Shown here: positions 44,181 through 52,818 of the stretch, one piece after another
How positions within the stretch are numbered: position 1 is the stretch's first letter
Layout: each line of letters starts with the position of its first letter
DNA from: DATJGF01 sp035495315
Lineage (GTDB): Bacteria; Verrucomicrobiota; Verrucomicrobiia; Limisphaerales; UBA8199
NCBI GenBank assembly: GCA_035495315.1
Contig: DATJGF010000194.1
Span: 10,611 to 74,610 of the forward strand
DNA length: 64,000 nucleotides
Direction of reading: 5' to 3'
The notes under the pieces: model-generated
What the model was told of the DNA's origin: nothing
The model's database searches: none
Seen by the model: only the letters and a program-made list of their open reading frames with translations
Program-made: the position numbers and the translations under genes

Positions 44181-44699
44181 TTACTCCGGGCTGCCCTCGT
44201 CCTTTCGGCTCAAACTCCAATTGGCGTCATCATTGGTACGCGCGGCTTTCTCGATGGTGTCGGCTTGAGCTTGAGTGTTGCTTTTCCAAAGCTGTGTTCC
44301 AATCGTTGCGAAGAGAGCGCTCGCGTTCTCAAATTCCAATGGTTTCACCAGAAAAGAGTTTGCCCCTAGTCGGTAAGCTTTATTGACATCACGAATGGCG
44401 TTGGAGGATGTCAAAACCACCACACGCAAGTCGCGGAAAACGCGATTGCCACGAATCCATTGAAGCACCTTGAAGCCGTCTATTCCGGGCAGTTTCAAAT
44501 CGAGCAGAATCAGAGCGGGCAACGGGTATCTTTTTCGGTCCGAATAGGCGTTGGCACCCAGGAGGTAATCAATGGCCACTTCGCCACTCTCAACGAAGTG
44601 CCGCGGATTAGGTATGCCCGAGGTTCCCAAGGTTCGGCGAATAAGCAGCACATCGTTTTGATCATCTTCTACTATTAGAATCGGAGGCAGTATCTTCAT
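44181..44699 (-). CDS. Rcp1-like single-domain response regulator (second)
   Basis: A 172-residue receiver, with EDDQNDVLLIRRTL, Asp67 in LILLDLKLPGIDG, VVLTSS and FLVKPLEFEN. It has the same layout as the 43646 receiver but a ~25-residue hydrophilic tail (QAQADTIEKAARTNDD). Divergently transcribed from kaiC across a 392-bp spacer, so both may share regulation. Confidence 0.88.
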   Translation of the reverse strand: MKILPPILIVEDDQNDVLLIRRTLGTSGIPNPRHFVESGEVAIDYLLGANAYSDRKRYPLPALILLDLKLPGIDGFKVLQWIRGNRVFRDLRVVVLTSSNAIRDVNKAYRLGANSFLVKPLEFENASALFATIGTQLWKSNTQAQADTIEKAARTNDDANWSLSRKDEGSPE

Positions 44700-45091
44700 T
44701 AGTGAGGCAACCGACCGAACCTAAGTCCCTTCCCAAATGCTCTATATGGGGTGTAACCCTCGAAATTGAGTGACTGGATCGAAATGACGGCAGGTCCCCC
44801 AGCCGGCTGCTCGCTTCCGTCTGCTGCCATTCAGCCGCCGGCTCGTCTCATTAAATAATCCTAATAAATGGTTTGAACGAAAGCCGGTCTAGGAACCCAA
44901 GCAGCCTACGCCGCTTGCCAATAAGGTGTATACCCCATATTGGCCGAATCAAACCCTCCTTATGTTTTACCTGGTCGCTCGGCACACTCTTGCCCAGCCG
45001 AGCCGTTGGCCTAGGAAGATGGTTTTGCTCGACCAACAGGGCTGGGTCGTCCGGTGGGAGCGACCACGCGAACGCCACAACATAAATCGTT
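44700..45091. promoter_or_regulatory. Divergent control region between receiver and kaiC, with an ATATGGGG inverted repeat
   Basis: No gene seen. ATATGGGGTGTAAC (44744-44757) and GTATACCCCATAT (44928-44940) form an inverted pair about 170 bp apart. The same TATGGGGTGT core occurs once more, inverted, at 49868-49877 upstream of the TonB receptor. It may be a shared regulator site; this is untested. Confidence 0.3.
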
Positions 45092-46876
45092 ATGTCGTCA
45101 ACAGTCAGCACCAATCGCTCAAAGGCTTCCCTGAAAAAGACTCCGTCTGGCATCTCCGGTTTTGATGAAATCACGGGCGGTGGGCTGCCACTCGGCCGTC
45201 CCGCTCTGGTCTGCGGCGGCGCCGGATGCGGCAAGACTCTTTTTGCATCTGAATTCCTCGTCCGCGGCGCGCAGGAATATAACGAACCCGGCGTCTTTAT
45301 CGCGTTTGAAGAAACCGCCGAGGAACTGGCCAGCAATGTCGCTTCGTTGGGGTTCGATCTGAACGCTCTGATTCGGCAGAAAAAGCTTTGTATCGACCAC
45401 GTACATATCGAACGGAGCGAGATTCAGGATACCGGCGATTACGACCTGGAGGGGCTTTTTATCCGGTTAAACCACGCGATCGATTCAATCGGAGCCAAAC
45501 GCGTCGTCCTGGATACGCTCGAAGCCCTCTTTTCGGGTTTGCCTAACGAAATGATCTTGCGGTCCGAACTCCGACGACTGTTCCGTTGGCTTAAAGAGAA
45601 GGGCGTCACGGCGGTAATAACCGCTGAGCGCGGCAATGGGACGCTCACCCGCTATGGTCTGGAAGAATACGTCGCCGATTGTGTCATTTTTCTGGATCAT
45701 CGGGTCCAAGACCAGATTTCGACGCGTCGATTGCGAATTTTGAAGTATCGCGGGTCGTTGCACGGTACCAATGAGTATCCGTTTTTGATTGGCGAGCGGG
45801 GTATTTCCATCCTGCCGGTGACTTCCCTGGGCCTGAGCCACGTTGCTTCGCGCGAACGGATTTCCTCGGGCGTTCCGCGATTGGATACGATGTTGGGCGG
45901 CCGCGGTTTTTATCGAGGCAGCAGTGTTTTGGTGTCCGGAACCGCTGGCTCAGGCAAGACGACGCTTGCGGCACATTTTGTCGCAGCGGCGTGCGTGCGG
46001 GGCGAAAGGGCGCTTTACTTTGCGTTCGAGGAATCGGCCAGCCAGATTCAGCGCAATATGCTCTCCATCGGGCTGGACCTGGGTCCATTTGTCCGCAATG
46101 GTTTGCTGCACTTCCAGACTTCGCGCCCAACTTACCACGGCCTGGAAATGCACCTGGTCGCCCTGCATGACGCCGTCCAGCGCTTCCATCCACAAGTGAT
46201 TATCATTGATCCGATAACCAACCTCACGGAGGTCGGCACACCACTCGAAGTCAAATCGATGCTGACTCGCCTGATCGACTTCTTCAAAAGTGAAAGGCTC
46301 ACCGCGATGTTTAGCAGTCTCACCGCCGGCGGTGCCAATCTGGATCAAACCGAGCTGGGCGTCTCCTCGCTGATGGACACGTGGATCGTCGTGCGCAACA
46401 TCGAAACGGGCGGCGAACGCAACCGCGCTCTCTACGTGCTGAAGGCCCGCGGGTTGGCCCATTCCAACCAGGTACGCGAGTTTGTTCTCTCGAATCAGGG
46501 CGTGCAACTCATCGACGTCTACAGCGGTGATGGAGACGTGTTGGTTGGCAGCGCGCGCGTGGCACGGAAGTCCCGTGAACGGGAAGAAAGGTTAAAGCTG
46601 CAGCAGGAGCAGGAGCGACGCCGCCGCGCGTTACTCAGGCGTCGCAAGGCGATCGCGGCGCAAATCGCCGCCCTACGCGCCGAGTTGGAAAGCGAGGAGG
46701 ACGAACTCAAAATGGAAGACCGCGTTGATCGCCAGCGTCAGACCCGTCACGTGCAAAATCAAAATCTGATGTGCCTCCAACGCTCTGCCGACGTCTCCAA
46801 ACCCAACGGTCAGTCCCATGAAAACCAAAGCCAACCACAATTCCGCAAAAAAGCCGCGGGCCCGCTCCCCTTTTGA
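45092..46876 (+). CDS. kaiC: KaiC-like double-domain RecA-family ATPase
   Basis: A 594-residue circadian-clock-type protein with tandem KaiC domains. CI: Walker A GGAGCGKT at 42-49, catalytic Glu73-Glu74 in AFEETAEEL. CII: Walker A GTAGSGKT, FEESASQ. In CII the phosphosite region reads GVSSLMDT, so Ser425-Ser426 stand where Synechococcus KaiC has Ser431-Thr432; serine pairs occur in other non-cyanobacterial KaiC proteins. A conserved KARGLAHSNQVREF follows. After about 490 there is a basic coiled-coil tail rich in Arg/Glu/Gln. Two kaiB genes, a kinase and a regulator follow; no kaiA is visible. True rhythmicity cannot be inferred. Confidence 0.92.
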   Translation: MSSTVSTNRSKASLKKTPSGISGFDEITGGGLPLGRPALVCGGAGCGKTLFASEFLVRGAQEYNEPGVFIAFEETAEELASNVASLGFDLNALIRQKKLCIDHVHIERSEIQDTGDYDLEGLFIRLNHAIDSIGAKRVVLDTLEALFSGLPNEMILRSELRRLFRWLKEKGVTAVITAERGNGTLTRYGLEEYVADCVIFLDHRVQDQISTRRLRILKYRGSLHGTNEYPFLIGERGISILPVTSLGLSHVASRERISSGVPRLDTMLGGRGFYRGSSVLVSGTAGSGKTTLAAHFVAAACVRGERALYFAFEESASQIQRNMLSIGLDLGPFVRNGLLHFQTSRPTYHGLEMHLVALHDAVQRFHPQVIIIDPITNLTEVGTPLEVKSMLTRLIDFFKSERLTAMFSSLTAGGANLDQTELGVSSLMDTWIVVRNIETGGERNRALYVLKARGLAHSNQVREFVLSNQGVQLIDVYSGDGDVLVGSARVARKSREREERLKLQQEQERRRRALLRRRKAIAAQIAALRAELESEEDELKMEDRVDRQRQTRHVQNQNLMCLQRSADVSKPNGQSHENQSQPQFRKKAAGPLPF

Positions 46877-47150
46877 GTTACGACTTTACGTCGCGGGACA
46901 AACCCCGCGCTCAGTAGCCGCTCTGGCTAATCTCCGCCGTTTTTGTGAAGAACGGGTGCCCGGGAAGTACCGGCTTGAAGTGATTGATCTTCTTAAACAG
47001 CCAAAATTGGCGAGTGGGGATCAGATTCTCGCGGTGCCGACATTGGTCCGGCGATTGCCCGCACCCATGCGCAAAATTATTGGCGATCTCTCAAATCGCG
47101 AGAAACTCCTTATCGGCCTCGACCTGCAGGATGTACACAATGGATTATGA
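46818..47150 (+). CDS. kaiB: KaiB-like protein 1
   Basis: A 110-residue thioredoxin-fold protein of the KaiB family: FELRLYVAGQTPRSVAALAN near the N terminus, then LEVIDLLKQPKLA and ILAVPTLVRRLPAP, the cis-Pro strand. Basic N-terminal extension of ~18 residues. Its start lies inside the end of kaiC (59-bp overlap) and its stop overlaps the second kaiB as ATGA, so it is tightly co-translated. It would bind KaiC or substitute as a kinase sensor module. Confidence 0.9.
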   Translation: MKTKANHNSAKKPRARSPFELRLYVAGQTPRSVAALANLRRFCEERVPGKYRLEVIDLLKQPKLASGDQILAVPTLVRRLPAPMRKIIGDLSNREKLLIGLDLQDVHNGL

Positions 47151-47521
47151 AAAAGAAACAAAAGGGGCAGGCTGCGCCTGGCTCGGGAAAAAGGCCGAAG
47201 CGGCCCAAATATTTGATGCGGCTTTACGTCACCGGGGCGACGCCGCGTTCAACGCGCGCGATTACCAATCTCCGGCGCTTATGCGACGAGAATCTTGACG
47301 GGCACTTTGAATTGGAAGTCATCGATATTTATCAGCAGCCCGGGTTGGCCCGCGAGAGCCAGATCATCGCCGCGCCGACCTTAATTAAGACGCTCCCACT
47401 GCCCTTGCGCAAATTCATCGGCGATATGTCCGATACCAAAACCCTACTGGCGGGACTGGAAATCCTGGCGGCCTCGCCTTCCCAGGTAAACCGATCGATC
47501 GAAGGACGTTCAAGACGTTAG
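47147..47521 (+). CDS. kaiB: KaiB-like protein 2
   Basis: A 124-residue second KaiB-family protein: MRLYVTGATPRSTRAITNLR, LEVIDIYQQPGLARES and IIAAPTLIKTLPLPLRKFIG. It has a basic lead-in (KKKQKGQAAPGSGKRPKR) and a hydrophilic tail after residue 100. Paired, distinct KaiB copies next to one KaiC also occur in other bacteria. The kinase gene begins 5 bp after the stop. One copy may act like the separate KaiB-like sensor domain of SasA; that is inference. Confidence 0.9.
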   Translation: MKKKQKGQAAPGSGKRPKRPKYLMRLYVTGATPRSTRAITNLRRLCDENLDGHFELEVIDIYQQPGLARESQIIAAPTLIKTLPLPLRKFIGDMSDTKTLLAGLEILAASPSQVNRSIEGRSRR

Positions 47522-47526
47522 CACTC

Positions 47527-48708
47527 ATGGCTCGCGCGACTCCCCCATCACGCCTGGTCCAGCAATTCTCCAAGCTGAAGGAACGGCTCGCCGAAGTGGA
47601 GGATACGCTCGACGCAATTCGGTCCGGCTCAATCGATGCCCTGGTGGTGCACACACCACGGGGAGAGCAACTCTTTACTCTTCGAGGGGCCGATCAGACC
47701 TATCGCGCGCTGGTTGAAGCGATGAACGAAGGCGCCGTCACCCTGAACCACGGCGTGATTGCTTTTTGCAATAACCACTTTGCCCGAATCGCGCGCGCCC
47801 CCTTGGAGAAAGTTTTTGGCAGCCCCATTGCCAGCTGGGTCCCGTCGGAGGAATTTCGTGCGCTGCTTGCAAGCCTTGAACGCGGAACCCGGCAGCGCGC
47901 CAGCATCGAGGCAAGCTTGTTTGCTGCGGATGGCACGGAGGTGCCGGTTATGCTCTCGGTCGGCCGCTTCTCTTCCGATAACCAGACGTCGGTTTCGCTT
48001 GTAGTCACTGATATTACCGAGCGCAAAGCCGCGGAACAGGCCCGGCGCGATCTCTCGCGTCGGATCGTTGAAGCGCAGGAACTCGAACGCCAGCGCGTCG
48101 CCCGCGACCTCCATGACAGCGTGAACCAGCTTCTATTCTCGGCCAAATTCCGTCTCAATTCCGCTCAACCGGAGAGTGCTCACAGCACTCGCGAAACCCT
48201 CGACCAAGTGCGCTCGCTCATCGATAAGGCCATCGGCGAAGTTCGCTTGATTAGCCACAATCTCCGCCCGAGTGAACTCGATGATCTTGGTCTGGGTGCG
48301 GCGTTGCGCAGCCTGGCCAAAGGCTTCCAGTCCCGTTATGGCATTACGACTCGTTGTCGTTGCTCGCTATATCGACGGCTCGACTCGGAAATTGAAATGG
48401 CTCTGTATCGCATTGCCCAGGAGGCTCTGGCCAATGTCGCCCGGCACGCTCGCGCAACCAATGCTCATCTGGCCATTAATTGTTCCAACGGCAATGTCCG
48501 GTTGGAGGTCCGCGACAATGGCAAAGGCCCGCCTGTCGGCCCCGCCGCGCAAAACGTTCGCGGCTGGGGGCTCAAGAACATGAAAGAACGGACAGGGTTA
48601 CTCGGCGGCAGCTTCTCTATTCAGCGCGCTCGGGACCGGGGGACCATCATTTCGGTCAATATCCCCCTCCTGCATCAAAATGGCTGTTCGACCGTCAATC
48701 CTATATAG
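47527..48708 (+). CDS. PAS-containing NarL-family sensor histidine kinase
   Basis: A 393-residue soluble kinase with no transmembrane helix. N-terminal coiled coil (~8-35), a PAS domain (~60-165), then the HisKA_3 dimerisation region with His196 in ARDLHDSVNQ, and the HATPase domain (N box IAQEALANVARHARA, GWGLKNMKERTGLLGG). Lacks the KaiB-like domain of SasA, but follows two kaiB genes. It most likely phosphorylates the adjacent NarL-type regulator in response to the KaiC state. Confidence 0.9.
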   Translation: MARATPPSRLVQQFSKLKERLAEVEDTLDAIRSGSIDALVVHTPRGEQLFTLRGADQTYRALVEAMNEGAVTLNHGVIAFCNNHFARIARAPLEKVFGSPIASWVPSEEFRALLASLERGTRQRASIEASLFAADGTEVPVMLSVGRFSSDNQTSVSLVVTDITERKAAEQARRDLSRRIVEAQELERQRVARDLHDSVNQLLFSAKFRLNSAQPESAHSTRETLDQVRSLIDKAIGEVRLISHNLRPSELDDLGLGAALRSLAKGFQSRYGITTRCRCSLYRRLDSEIEMALYRIAQEALANVARHARATNAHLAINCSNGNVRLEVRDNGKGPPVGPAAQNVRGWGLKNMKERTGLLGGSFSIQRARDRGTIISVNIPLLHQNGCSTVNPI

Positions 48709-48742
48709 CGCGGGGTTTCCTCCGCGGTGGTTGGCTTAAACG

Positions 48743-49393
48743 ATGGCTTCCAGCATTAAAATCCTGCTCGTCGACGATCACCCGCTGGTGCGTGAAGGCA
48801 TCCGCTCCAGCTTGGAGCGTTATCCATCAATTCAAATCCTCGGCGAGGCGGCGAATGGTAAGGAAGCCCTCCAATACGCACGACAGTTGTGTCCTGATGT
48901 CGTTTTGATGGATCTGAATATGCCGGAAATGAATGGGTTCGAAGCCACTACCCTCATCCGCAAATATTGTCCCGAGGCGCGCGTAATAGCACTTACGGTT
49001 CATGATAGTGAAGAGTATGTGTTTCGCATTCTGCGCAGCGGGGCCAGCGGTTATCTGGTTAAGGATACTTCACCGGAAGAACTGGTCAGAGCCATTGAGG
49101 CCGTCGCCCGGGGCGAAGCGTTTTTCGGACCTCGGATTGCCAAAATCCTGCTGCAGGACGTTGCCCACAAAAATAACGGCGGCCACGGCTCCGGCCTGCA
49201 TTCGGCTCTCAGTCAGCGCGAAACCGATGTGCTCCGTTCGATAGCTGAGGGCAATACCAGCAAGGAGATCGCCGCCAACCTCAAATTGAGCGTGCGTACG
49301 GTCGAAACTTACCGCATCCGAATCAAACGCAAACTCAACGCGAGAAACACGGCTGAATTGGTCAGCCGGGCTCGACGGGAGCAACTCATTTGA
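48743..49393 (+). CDS. NarL/FixJ-type response regulator
   Basis: A 216-residue regulator. Receiver with DDHPLVREG, Asp57 in VVLMDLNMPEMNG, LTVHD and YLVKDTSPEEL, then a LuxR-type helix-turn-helix from ~150 (LSQRETDVLRSIAEGNTSKEIA and LSVRTVETYRIRIKRKL). It begins 34 bp after the kinase gene and is the likely transcriptional output of the Kai cluster. Its target genes are unknown. Confidence 0.92.
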   Translation: MASSIKILLVDDHPLVREGIRSSLERYPSIQILGEAANGKEALQYARQLCPDVVLMDLNMPEMNGFEATTLIRKYCPEARVIALTVHDSEEYVFRILRSGASGYLVKDTSPEELVRAIEAVARGEAFFGPRIAKILLQDVAHKNNGGHGSGLHSALSQRETDVLRSIAEGNTSKEIAANLKLSVRTVETYRIRIKRKLNARNTAELVSRARREQLI

Positions 49394-49584
49394 GTTGATT
49401 GCGAGCTAAGGACTCCAAGAGTACACACGCCGGTAGTTCGTTGTTTGCCGTGTAACAAGCATAGGAATTTTCTGTCCGTACTTTCCACACGCAACGTTGT
49501 CCGCATTTTTATACCTGGAAAGTCGCCCGATTTGCTTTTAAGTATTTTGTGGCAGCACGTGAAATACTGCCTGTGACAAAGGCC

Positions 49585-49806
49585 ATGCGGCGGCTCATCA
49601 AACATAAGCCTACCAACATGTATTTGACGGCTAATGGACACTGGACCCACGAACCCTCGGCAGCGTGGCAATTCGAGAACATCCAGACGATTCTCAACAT
49701 CCAGCGGCAGTTCAACCTCACTGAAATCGAAATCGTCCTCCAAGTGGGTCCCGAACCGTCCAACGAATATGATATCGCCCTGCCGCTTCGAAATCCGCTG
49801 AGCTGA
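49585..49806 (+). CDS. Small conserved protein (paralogue of the gene at 20465)
   Basis: A 73-residue protein from the ATG at 49585. It starts MRRLIKHKPTNMYL and continues ANGHWT, a Phe/Ile helix region, NIQRQFNLTEIEIVLQVG, an EPSNEYD segment and IALPLRNPLS. The start was fixed by matching the paralogue at 20465, which starts MIRVIQN-REG-LYL. A GTG at 49549 would give 85 residues. It stands alone between the Kai cluster and the TonB receptor. No known domain; function unknown. Confidence 0.6.
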   Translation: MRRLIKHKPTNMYLTANGHWTHEPSAAWQFENIQTILNIQRQFNLTEIEIVLQVGPEPSNEYDIALPLRNPLS

Positions 49807-49919
49807 AGAGCATAAGTACATCGAGCAGCGCCAATCGGAGCGATCCAACGACCTCCAAATGGGGAAAACACCCCATAATACCGTAGACATTCGGCAGCTA
49901 CTCTACGGCACTCAGCACC

Positions 49920-51983
49920 ATGCACCGACTGTTGCGCCCGCATTGCGTCAAAGTATTGCCCCTGAACGCAATGTTTTCCGCGGCATGGCTTGTTTTTGCA
50001 AGGCCCGGTCAATGTCAGGTCTCCACAACCGAGCAAGAACCGGCAACTTCCGAACCCGCAGTCAATACCAGCAGTTCTTCAACCGCCGATTCCCTGGCAG
50101 CCTATAAAGGGATGAGCCTGGAGGAACTGATGAATCTGGACGTGACTTCAGTCTCGAAAGTGCAAGAACCCTATGGCAAGGCCCCTGCCGCCATACAGGT
50201 AGTGACGCACGAGGATATCCGCCGTTACGGGGCTTCAAGTTTTCCCGAGGCGCTGCGGTTGGCCGACAATCTTGATGTGGCTCAAGCTTCTTCGTCGACC
50301 TGGGCCATCAGCGCACGTGGCTTTAACAGCTCGGTCGGTAATAAACTCCTGGTGTTGGAGGATGGACGGAGCATCTATTCCCCGCTGTTTTCCGGGGTCA
50401 TTTGGAATATGCAGGATTATCTGCTGGAAGATATTGATCGAATTGAAGTTATCAGCGGCCCGGGCGGAACACTGTGGGGAGCAAACGCAGTCAATGGAGT
50501 GATTAACATCCAGACCAAGGATGCTAAAGACACCCAAGGTTTGTACGCCGAAGCCGGAGGTGGAACCTGGCTGGAAGATTTCATCGGCGCTCGTTACGGC
50601 GGCACGTTGGCATCGAATGTCTATTTTCGCGTTTACGGGAAGTATTTCGACCGTGGCCCGCAAGTTTACCGCGACGGCAGCAGCGCTGACGATGCCTGGA
50701 ATCGCGGACAGGCGGGGTTTCGCATTGATTCCGAAGCATCGCAACAGAACTACTTCACGCTCGAAGGCGATGGTTTCGGCGGATACAACGACGTCGTCGC
50801 CGGCGGGCAAGGGACACCCGGAGCGCAAGGCCATAGCGCGGGCGGCCATGTGCTAGGCCGTTGGACCCATACCTTCGCCGCTGAAAACGATCTGAGCGTT
50901 CAATTATATTATGATCGGACGCATTTGGCGGCGCCCTTCCAAAGTGCGGGCACTATCCCCGCCGGCACGCTGTATGATGACTTGGACACTTACGACGCAC
51001 AGTTTGAACACCGCTTCGCTCTCGGGACGCGGCAACGAATCGTTTGGGGCGGAGAATACCGTTTCACCCATGACGACGTAGAACCCGCTCCTTTGGTCGC
51101 TTTCCTTCCCACTACGTTGGACCAAAATCTTGTCAGTGGTTTTATTCAGGACGAGATCAAGTTACATGAACGGGTTTATTTCACGTTAGGAGCTAAGGTG
51201 GAACACAACGATTACACCGGGGTTGAGTACGAACCTAGCGCGCGCTTGCAATGGAATGTCACCGACAATCAAATGGTTTGGGGCTCCATCTCAAGAGCCA
51301 TTCGAGCCCCCTCGCGATTTGACCGCGATCTCTTCCAACCGGACCCGGCCTACGGCCTGCTCCTTGCGGGCAATAATACCTTCCAATCAGAAACGCTGAT
51401 TGCTTACGAACTCGGGTACCGGGCCCAGCTCGGGTCTAAAATCTCCGGTTCTTTATCCGGCTTTTACAACGATTACGATAAGCTGCGAAGCTTGAACTTA
51501 ACCAGCCCGGGAACCTTGCCCTTGATTTTCGGCAACAACCTTCGCGGTCACACCTATGGGTTCGAACTGAGTGCAAACTATCAGGCCTTGTCGTGGTGGC
51601 GGCTGCATGGCGGTTACGATCTGCTTCTTGAAGATATCACGGTCGGGCCCGGCGGCGATTTATCCAATGGCCTGAGCGAGACCGCTGATCCCCGACATCA
51701 GGTCTTCGTGCGTTCGTCTATGGATCTGCCTTATGGACTCGAATTGGACGCCGCATTTCGCTGGATCGACACAATCCACAACAACAACCTGACTACCGTC
51801 GGAACGCTTCCCAGCTACGGTGAGCTTGATGTCCACGTCGCCTGGCACCCCACCAAAAACATCGAACTGGCGCTTGTCGGTCAGAATCTCATGCACGATC
51901 AGCACGCCGAAACGGGGTTCCCAGGCCCCGCCCAGGAGGAAATCAAACGGAGTATGTACGGCAAAGTGAGTGTACGGTGGTAA
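49920..51983 (+). CDS. TonB-dependent outer-membrane receptor
   Basis: A 687-residue beta-barrel receptor. After an export segment (residues ~10-33) and a linker, it has MSLEELMNLDVTSVSK followed by the plug domain (AAIQVVTHEDIRRYGASSFPEALRL, LVLEDGRSIYSP, RIEVISGPGGTLWGANAVNGVINI), then about 22 beta strands with aromatic girdles, ending in WHPTKNIELALVGQNLMHDQHA and a terminal aromatic residue. The SLEELMNLDVTSVSK type is common in receptors of Verrucomicrobia and related phyla. The ligand (siderophore, cobalamin or glycan) cannot be told. The exact start is uncertain: Met18 could begin the signal peptide. Confidence 0.9.
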   Translation: MHRLLRPHCVKVLPLNAMFSAAWLVFARPGQCQVSTTEQEPATSEPAVNTSSSSTADSLAAYKGMSLEELMNLDVTSVSKVQEPYGKAPAAIQVVTHEDIRRYGASSFPEALRLADNLDVAQASSSTWAISARGFNSSVGNKLLVLEDGRSIYSPLFSGVIWNMQDYLLEDIDRIEVISGPGGTLWGANAVNGVINIQTKDAKDTQGLYAEAGGGTWLEDFIGARYGGTLASNVYFRVYGKYFDRGPQVYRDGSSADDAWNRGQAGFRIDSEASQQNYFTLEGDGFGGYNDVVAGGQGTPGAQGHSAGGHVLGRWTHTFAAENDLSVQLYYDRTHLAAPFQSAGTIPAGTLYDDLDTYDAQFEHRFALGTRQRIVWGGEYRFTHDDVEPAPLVAFLPTTLDQNLVSGFIQDEIKLHERVYFTLGAKVEHNDYTGVEYEPSARLQWNVTDNQMVWGSISRAIRAPSRFDRDLFQPDPAYGLLLAGNNTFQSETLIAYELGYRAQLGSKISGSLSGFYNDYDKLRSLNLTSPGTLPLIFGNNLRGHTYGFELSANYQALSWWRLHGGYDLLLEDITVGPGGDLSNGLSETADPRHQVFVRSSMDLPYGLELDAAFRWIDTIHNNNLTTVGTLPSYGELDVHVAWHPTKNIELALVGQNLMHDQHAETGFPGPAQEEIKRSMYGKVSVRW

Positions 51984-52110
51984 CGGACACGCAAGATGCG
52001 CAAAAGCGAAAAGATTTGAGCTTAGCGAGCGCTGTTCAACGGTATAGCGTTGAGCCGCCAGTACGCAGACTGGTTCTCTGCCCAGGATTTGGACATTCCT
52101 GAAAAAAAAT

Positions 52111-52707
52111 TTACAGTGGCCGGATCGTGCGCTTCCCTTCCGATGGCAGCGTGAAGGCCGCAAAACTGGCTCTCATGAACCCATGCGGCACAGGGACGCG
52201 GCTTTTGATTTTGTTGCGATCCACCGGGCCGTAGGTGCGGCTATCGATGCTGCACGTGCGGTTATCACCCAGCACAAAATATTGGTCTTCACCCAATTCA
52301 AAGACGCAGATCTCCGTTTGCTGACTGGGACAGGTATAAGTGTGTTTCGGCAGGTATGGTTCTCGCAACATTTTACGATTAATGAACACATACCCACGCC
52401 ACAGATGCACTATTTCTCCCGGCATGCCGACGACTCGTTTCAACGCATAATCCTTGCTCCCGTCATCCATCAGAACAATATCTCCACGGCTCAGCGGGCC
52501 GGAAATTGGCGCTGTATAAACGCGTTCCCCAGAGACATAGGTGGGGGCCATGCTCATCCCGTCTACAACAGAAACTGACCCACAAATGGAAGCAATCACC
52601 GTGTGACCAGCGGCTACGCCGATCATAGCTCCTCCGAGTATGGTTAAGATGAAACGGAAGGGTTTCTTCTGCCAAATGTGGCGACTCAAACGGTAAATCT
52701 GTCGCAT
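52111..52707 (-). CDS. lepB: Signal peptidase I
   Basis: Membrane serine peptidase of the S26 family that cleaves signal peptides. 198 residues from the ATG at 52707: one helix at about 18-40, catalytic Ser52 in DGMSMAPTY, catalytic Lys90 in ALKRVVGMPGE, and box E FVLGDNRT near 147. There is one transmembrane segment, as in Bacillus-type SPases. Residues 115-135 hold a Cys-containing insert (CPSQQTEICVF). Divergent from the GspE-type gene; the longer frame upstream crosses that gene's start. Confidence 0.88.
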   Translation of the reverse strand: MRQIYRLSRHIWQKKPFRFILTILGGAMIGVAAGHTVIASICGSVSVVDGMSMAPTYVSGERVYTAPISGPLSRGDIVLMDDGSKDYALKRVVGMPGEIVHLWRGYVFINRKMLREPYLPKHTYTCPSQQTEICVFELGEDQYFVLGDNRTCSIDSRTYGPVDRNKIKSRVPVPHGFMRASFAAFTLPSEGKRTIRPL

Positions 52708-52818
52708 ATTTATTGTTCGGCATGCCTGTGACTGCAATTTCCTTGCCAGTGTACTGCCGGCCTGTTTGATAAGTTTTGAATTCCCAAACCTTAAAGCGTC
52801 AACTAAACATTGAAGCCC

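Noticed and set aside
44851..45336. 161-codon minus-strand frame over the kaiC start
   Set aside because: Overlaps the Walker A region of kaiC antisense and resembles no family.
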